From Candidatus Poseidoniia archaeon (lineage in GTDB: Archaea; Thermoplasmatota; Poseidoniia; MGIII; CG-Epi1), in the NCBI GenBank assembly GCA_029941645.1, contig JAPYSZ010000005.1:22895-31744 (forward strand): a DNA stretch of 8,850 nt, written 5' to 3'. Positions 6,017 to 8,850 of this stretch are shown one piece after another (position 1 is the first letter of the stretch; each line of letters starts with the position of its first letter). The position numbers were made by a program, and so were the translations under genes. Below the pieces are notes generated by a model. That model saw only the letters and a program-made list of their open reading frames with translations, did no database searches and had not been told where the DNA came from.

Positions 6017-6021
6017 ACCTC
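6017..6021 (-). promoter_or_regulatory. Shine-Dalgarno site of the GTPase gene
   Basis: The minus strand reads GAGGT here, ending 8 nt before the ATG at 6008, and complements the 16S 3' end consensus. It supports the ATG pair at 6003-6008 as the start. It is the clearest ribosome binding site in the window and fits the short leader (about 15 nt) predicted from the TATA box. Confidence 0.55.
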
Positions 6022-6045
6022 GAGGTATTATGATAATTGCCACTC

Positions 6046-6053
6046 TATTTAAT
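6046..6053 (-). promoter_or_regulatory. TATA box of the GTPase-V4R-TPR operon
   Basis: The minus strand reads ATTAAATA, within AATATTAAATAG, a good archaeal TATA box. Its centre lies about 41 bp upstream of the GTPase ATG, so the predicted transcript start is near 6023, leaving a leader of about 15 nt that contains the GAGGT site. The AT-rich element runs into the stop codon of the upstream fpg gene (6055-6057). This suggests the operon is transcribed independently of fpg. Confidence 0.6.
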
Positions 6054-6054
6054 A

Positions 6055-6861
6055 TTAATCAGGTTTTTTCATTATTTTTTGTTTATTTTCACAAATGTGA
6101 GTGCTTCGCTGCCCTACTATTATACGAGTTATCGGTTTTGTACAATGTGGACAAGGCTCACCTGTTTTTCTAAAAACTTGCAATTCTTTCCAGAAATCTC
6201 CTTTTTTACCTTCAGGCCCTCTAAAAGTCAAAAAGGTAGTTCCTCCATAATTTATTGATTTTCTTATGATGTGTCTTATTGATCTATACAAATATCGGAT
6301 TTCTTCTTCTTTAAGCGTATTGGCCTTTCTTAATGGATGTATAGATGCTCTAAATAGAATCTCATCTGCCAAATAATTTCCAATACCGGCTATAAATTGT
6401 TGATTTAATAACAAAGGTTTCATCCTTCCAGACCTATTTTCTAACATTTTTTCCAATTTTTTTGCAGTAAATTCCTTGCTTAATGGTTCAATTCCTAAAT
6501 GCCCTACAATATCATCAGTATTTTCAACAATCCATACTTTTCCAAATTTTCTATAATCCACAAGACACATTTTCTTACCATTTTCGAACTGAATTTCAAC
6601 GGTAGTATATTTTGGAGTGTCTCCATTTGTAATATCAATCCTTCCAGTCATTCTCAAATGAATAATTATGTGGTGATTGTCTAAGTCAATTATCAAATAT
6701 TTTCCTTTCCGATTGAATTCTATTATCTTTTGATTCTTAATCTTCTCGAAATTAGCGTCTGACGTTCTAGGCCAAATTACCTTTCCTCCCTTAATTTTCC
6801 ATCCCTTCATAGTTTTAGCTAATCCAGTTCTATACGAATCAACTTCGGGTAATTCAGGCAT
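6055..6861 (-). CDS. mutM: Formamidopyrimidine-DNA glycosylase (Fpg/MutM family)
   Basis: The 268-residue product has the length of bacterial Fpg (about 270). It removes oxidised purines such as 8-oxoguanine from DNA and cuts the abasic site. The N-terminus MPELPEVD supplies the catalytic Pro2 and Glu3 after Met removal, which fixes the start. The conserved hairpin lysine is in RKGKYL (Lys54). The helix-two-turn-helix is at about 153-176 (NQQFIAGIGNYLADEILF). The C-terminal zinc-finger segment keeps PCPHC (Cys237, Cys240), GQRSTH with Arg252, and Cys257, but the fourth cysteine, expected at position 260 before the conserved glutamine, is lysine. The catalytic residues remain, so activity is likely, perhaps with a weakened or differently completed zinc site. 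Nei is less likely given the Fpg-like zinc-finger region. Fpg is mostly bacterial, so ancient transfer into this lineage is plausible. It diverges from cysS. Confidence 0.9.
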   Translation of the reverse strand: MPELPEVDSYRTGLAKTMKGWKIKGGKVIWPRTSDANFEKIKNQKIIEFNRKGKYLIIDLDNHHIIIHLRMTGRIDITNGDTPKYTTVEIQFENGKKMCLVDYRKFGKVWIVENTDDIVGHLGIEPLSKEFTAKKLEKMLENRSGRMKPLLLNQQFIAGIGNYLADEILFRASIHPLRKANTLKEEEIRYLYRSIRHIIRKSINYGGTTFLTFRGPEGKKGDFWKELQVFRKTGEPCPHCTKPITRIIVGQRSTHICENKQKIMKKPD

Positions 6862-6882
6862 TAAGACATTAGGGCGAGATGG

Positions 6883-6889
6883 TTTTAAT
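6883..6889. promoter_or_regulatory. Shared TATA-like element between divergent fpg and cysS
   Basis: The plus strand reads TTTTAAT and the minus strand ATTAAAA, so the element is TATA-like both ways. Its centre (6886) is 25 bp from the fpg ATG (6861) and 23 bp from the in-frame GTG of cysS (6909), close to the distance at which archaeal transcripts begin. This predicts leaderless or nearly leaderless mRNAs in both directions. It also argues that cysS starts at the GTG rather than at the ATG at 6879, which would place this element inside the coding region. Confidence 0.5.
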
Positions 6890-6908
6890 CTCCTGTCCTT
6901 GTAAACAT

Positions 6909-8327
6909 GTGCTTAGACTTTACAATACAGCAACTCGCAGTGTCGAAGATTTCCGTCCGATTGAACCGAATAAGGTAGGAATGTATGTTTGCGGTTTAAC
7001 AGTCTATAACGATATGCATTTAGGTCACGCTAGAACTTATATCGCGTTTGATGTAATTCGTAGATGGTTAGAATATCTAGGTTATGACGTCAATTTTGTT
7101 CAGAATCATACAGACATAGATGATAAAATCATCCAAAAAGCTAATGAAGACAATGTACCTTCTAAAGATTTAGCGAATAAGTATATTGATAGAACAACAG
7201 AGGATCTTGAAAATTTACAGGTCAGACCTCCTACACATATGCCTAAGGCAACAGATTTCATTAAAGAAATGATAGAAATTATATCGGATTTGATAGATAA
7301 GAATCATGCATATGTTGTTGAACCTGCTCCTGGAGCCCTTGCTTCTGATGTTTATTTCGACGTAATATCTGCATCAGAAAGTTTTGGAACTTTGACTGGA
7401 CAAAAGATTGAAGATATGGAGGCTGGTTCTAGGATCGCTATTGATGTTCGTAAAAGGCACCCTTCTGATTTTGTTTTATGGAAGGGAGCTAAACCAGATG
7501 AACCTACTTGGGACAGCCCTTGGGGAATAGGAAGGCCTGGTTGGCATATTGAATGCTCAGCGATGTCATTGAGCCACTTAGGAAAGAATTTTGATATTCA
7601 TGCCGGTGGAATAGATCTTAGGTTTCCTCATCATGAATCTGAAATATTACAGTCAGAATGTCATACAGGTCATTCTCCAATGGTCAATTATTGGATGCAT
7701 TCAGGCCATCTTACAATAAATAAGGAGAAGATGTCAAAATCATTAGATAATTTTTTCTTAGTGAGAGACATTATGAAGGAATACAGTGCACCAATTTTGA
7801 GATTCTATCTGCTTAATGGACATTATAGATCACCTATTGATTTTAGCGATATAAATTTGAAAGAATCTATGTCTGCATACCGGCGTCTTGAAGGTACTTA
7901 CAATCGTTTAAGAGATACTAAATCTAATGGTAAAGAAAACCCTTCCGATTTAAACAAGGCAATTGATTCTTGTCGCAAAAATTTCGTTTCAGCTATGAAT
8001 GATGATTTTAATACGCGCGAAGGAATAGCTGAATTATTTCAATTAGCCCGAATTTCTAATAATTTTGATGTATCTAAACTAGATTCAGATTTACTAAAGA
8101 GCTTAGTTGATACTTTTGAAACCTATGGAAGTAATGTTCTTGGATTATTTAGTTCTGAAATTATAGATGATGGCCTTGAAGGTAAAATTGAAAGCTTGAT
8201 ATCTGAGCGAAATTCGGCACGCGAAGCCAAGGATTGGTCTAAATCAGATTCAATAAGAGAAAAACTACACAATATGGGAATCGAGATTCAGGATACTCCT
8301 GATGGAACCAAGTGGCGTCGAATTTAG
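6909..8327 (+). CDS. cysS: Cysteinyl-tRNA synthetase
   Basis: This class I aminoacyl-tRNA synthetase charges tRNA-Cys. With the GTG start, the protein has 472 residues and begins MLRLYNTATRS, the usual family start. The zinc cysteine of YVCGLTVY is then residue 28, as in E. coli. The other zinc ligands are Cys216 (WHIECSAMS), His241 and Glu245 (FPHHESE). The HIGH motif is HLGH (37-40) and KMSKS is at 274-278. A helical anticodon-binding domain (DALR-like) fills about 320-430. An ATG at 6879 would add MVLISCPCKH, which has no counterpart in the family and would cover the probable promoter. CGLTVY with Leu instead of the bacterial Pro is, as far as I recall, also seen in archaeal enzymes. The gene is transcribed divergently from fpg, and its stop lies 1 bp from the stop of the convergent surface-protein gene. 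Confidence 0.93.
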   Translation: MLRLYNTATRSVEDFRPIEPNKVGMYVCGLTVYNDMHLGHARTYIAFDVIRRWLEYLGYDVNFVQNHTDIDDKIIQKANEDNVPSKDLANKYIDRTTEDLENLQVRPPTHMPKATDFIKEMIEIISDLIDKNHAYVVEPAPGALASDVYFDVISASESFGTLTGQKIEDMEAGSRIAIDVRKRHPSDFVLWKGAKPDEPTWDSPWGIGRPGWHIECSAMSLSHLGKNFDIHAGGIDLRFPHHESEILQSECHTGHSPMVNYWMHSGHLTINKEKMSKSLDNFFLVRDIMKEYSAPILRFYLLNGHYRSPIDFSDINLKESMSAYRRLEGTYNRLRDTKSNGKENPSDLNKAIDSCRKNFVSAMNDDFNTREGIAELFQLARISNNFDVSKLDSDLLKSLVDTFETYGSNVLGLFSSEIIDDGLEGKIESLISERNSAREAKDWSKSDSIREKLHNMGIEIQDTPDGTKWRRI

Positions 8328-8354
8328 ATTAAGCTTCTAAATTATTTCTTTTTC
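8321..8354 (+). terminator. Stem-loop and T-rich tract at the cysS 3' end
   Basis: AATTTAGA at 8321-8328 and TCTAAATT at 8336-8343 are perfect 8-bp inverted repeats around a 7-base loop, followed on the plus strand by ATTTCTTTTTC (8344-8354). The cysS TAG lies in the left arm and the stop of the opposite gene lies in the loop. A weak AT-rich hairpin plus T-rich tract suits termination of cysS, with the T tract probably the main signal in archaea. No matching T tract follows in the minus direction. Confidence 0.55.
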
Positions 8355-8850
8355 TGTAATTGTATCCAATAATCATCAATACGGAAGCTATTGGCATCAT
8401 TAGGGTTGAGAATTCAGGGATGGCTTTCCAATCATCAAAAGCTTCATCATTGTTACCATTAGAAATGAGCTCAATTCCGCTGCCAATATCGTTTACATAA
8501 TCATTCAGGCCCCAGACACCAGCTTGAATCATAGTATCACTTAAGGTATTACATTCGGAATCAGTGCCACTTCCATCGTTCCAGCACACGCCATCTATTA
8601 CCCATGCCTTGCTATTTTCATCAAATCCAATATCTGAACTATCATCATTATTTCCATCTGTATCTACCATATAGATACCGTCATCTGCATTTACAACACA
8701 AGTAATTGTCGAACTTTCAGTTGCAGCAGCTAAAGATCCTGAAAGTGTTGCACATTTTGTCGCCCCATTATAAACTTCAATACCAGTGAGCGTCATCGTG
8801 CTTGAAGCGGCGTTATAGACCCTTATAGTATCACTACCGGGAATTACTTC
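8329..8850 (-). CDS. C-terminal part of a surface protein, possibly lamin-tail-like, with IPEF membrane anchor (partial)
   Basis: The frame is open from the stop at 8329 to the window edge, so the gene starts outside; a methionine encoded at 8794-8796 is internal. The 173 visible residues are rich in Asp, Asn, Ser and Thr and lack lysine-rich patches, as expected outside the cell. The stretch DTIRVYNAASSTMTLTGIEVYNG, followed by GIYMVDTDGNNDD, resembles the lamin-tail (LTD) pattern (WIELYN..S..VDLSGW...). This is a weak, by-eye match. Four cysteines occur within the visible body and could form disulfides. The end is a tripartite anchor: IPEFS, hydrophobic TLMMPIASVLMIIGYNY, then RKRNN. This resembles PEF-type C-terminal sorting signals, but the match to a named family is not certain. 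It converges on cysS with 1 bp between stops. Function unknown. Confidence 0.75.
   Translation of the reverse strand, partial: EVIPGSDTIRVYNAASSTMTLTGIEVYNGATKCATLSGSLAAATESSTITCVVNADDGIYMVDTDGNNDDSSDIGFDENSKAWVIDGVCWNDGSGTDSECNTLSDTMIQAGVWGLNDYVNDIGSGIELISNGNNDEAFDDWKAIPEFSTLMMPIASVLMIIGYNYRKRNNLEA

Noticed and set aside
6018..6025. Palindrome CCTCGAGG upstream of the GTPase start as a possible operator
   Set aside because: It overlaps the Shine-Dalgarno site and is only 8 bp long; one copy is not enough to propose a regulator site.
1..8850. tRNA, rRNA, CRISPR array or insertion sequence
   Set aside because: No cloverleaf-like segment, direct repeat series, transposase motif or terminal inverted repeats were noticed; the gaps between genes are too short to hold most of these.

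Overview
The window looks like AT-rich archaeal DNA (GC roughly in the mid-30s percent by eye). The gene content is archaeal: an MCM replicative helicase, the exosome subunit Csl4, a METTL5-type rRNA methyltransferase, TATA-box promoters with very short or absent leaders, and secreted proteins ending in a hydrophobic tail followed by arginines. Together with the low GC, bacterial-type Fpg and CysRS genes and 'IPEF' or 'LPS' C-terminal tails, this fits a marine Thermoplasmatota lineage such as Poseidoniales (Marine Group II) or Marine Group III. That placement is inference. No rRNA, tRNA, CRISPR array, insertion sequence or intein was seen. Coding density is very high, and the largest gap is about 100 bases.

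Left part, minus strand (144-3990): a tightly packed operon reads MCM helicase, METTL5-like methyltransferase, Csl4, then a small secreted or membrane-anchored PKD-domain protein. Junctions are a 16-bp overlap, a 4-bp gap and a 20-bp overlap. A TATA-like box at 4015-4022 probably drives it. The 3' end of this operon meets the 3' end of a partial surface-protein gene (1-153, plus strand).

Middle part, minus strand (4094-6008): a three-gene operon encodes a Rab-like small GTPase, a small protein with a V4R domain (related in fold to the Bet3/TRAPPC3 subunits of the eukaryotic TRAPP tethering complex) and a seven-repeat TPR protein. It has its own TATA box and a Shine-Dalgarno sequence. The GTPase and V4R genes are joined by a small hairpin that pairs the stop codon of the first with the start codon of the second. 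This is the most interesting part of the window: a compact candidate GTPase module in which the V4R protein could be the regulator and the TPR protein the scaffold or effector.

Right part (6055-8850): a formamidopyrimidine-DNA glycosylase gene (minus) and a cysteinyl-tRNA synthetase gene (plus) diverge from what looks like one shared TATA element centred at 6886, about 25 bp from each start codon. cysS ends one base from the stop of a convergent, window-truncated surface protein gene (8329-8850), and a stem-loop plus T-rich tract lies over that junction.

A recurring oddity is incomplete or additional zinc sites: Csl4 has lost most ribbon cysteines, Fpg lacks the fourth zinc cysteine, and MCM has an altered canonical zinc site plus an extra DnaJ-like CxxC pair near its N-terminus.
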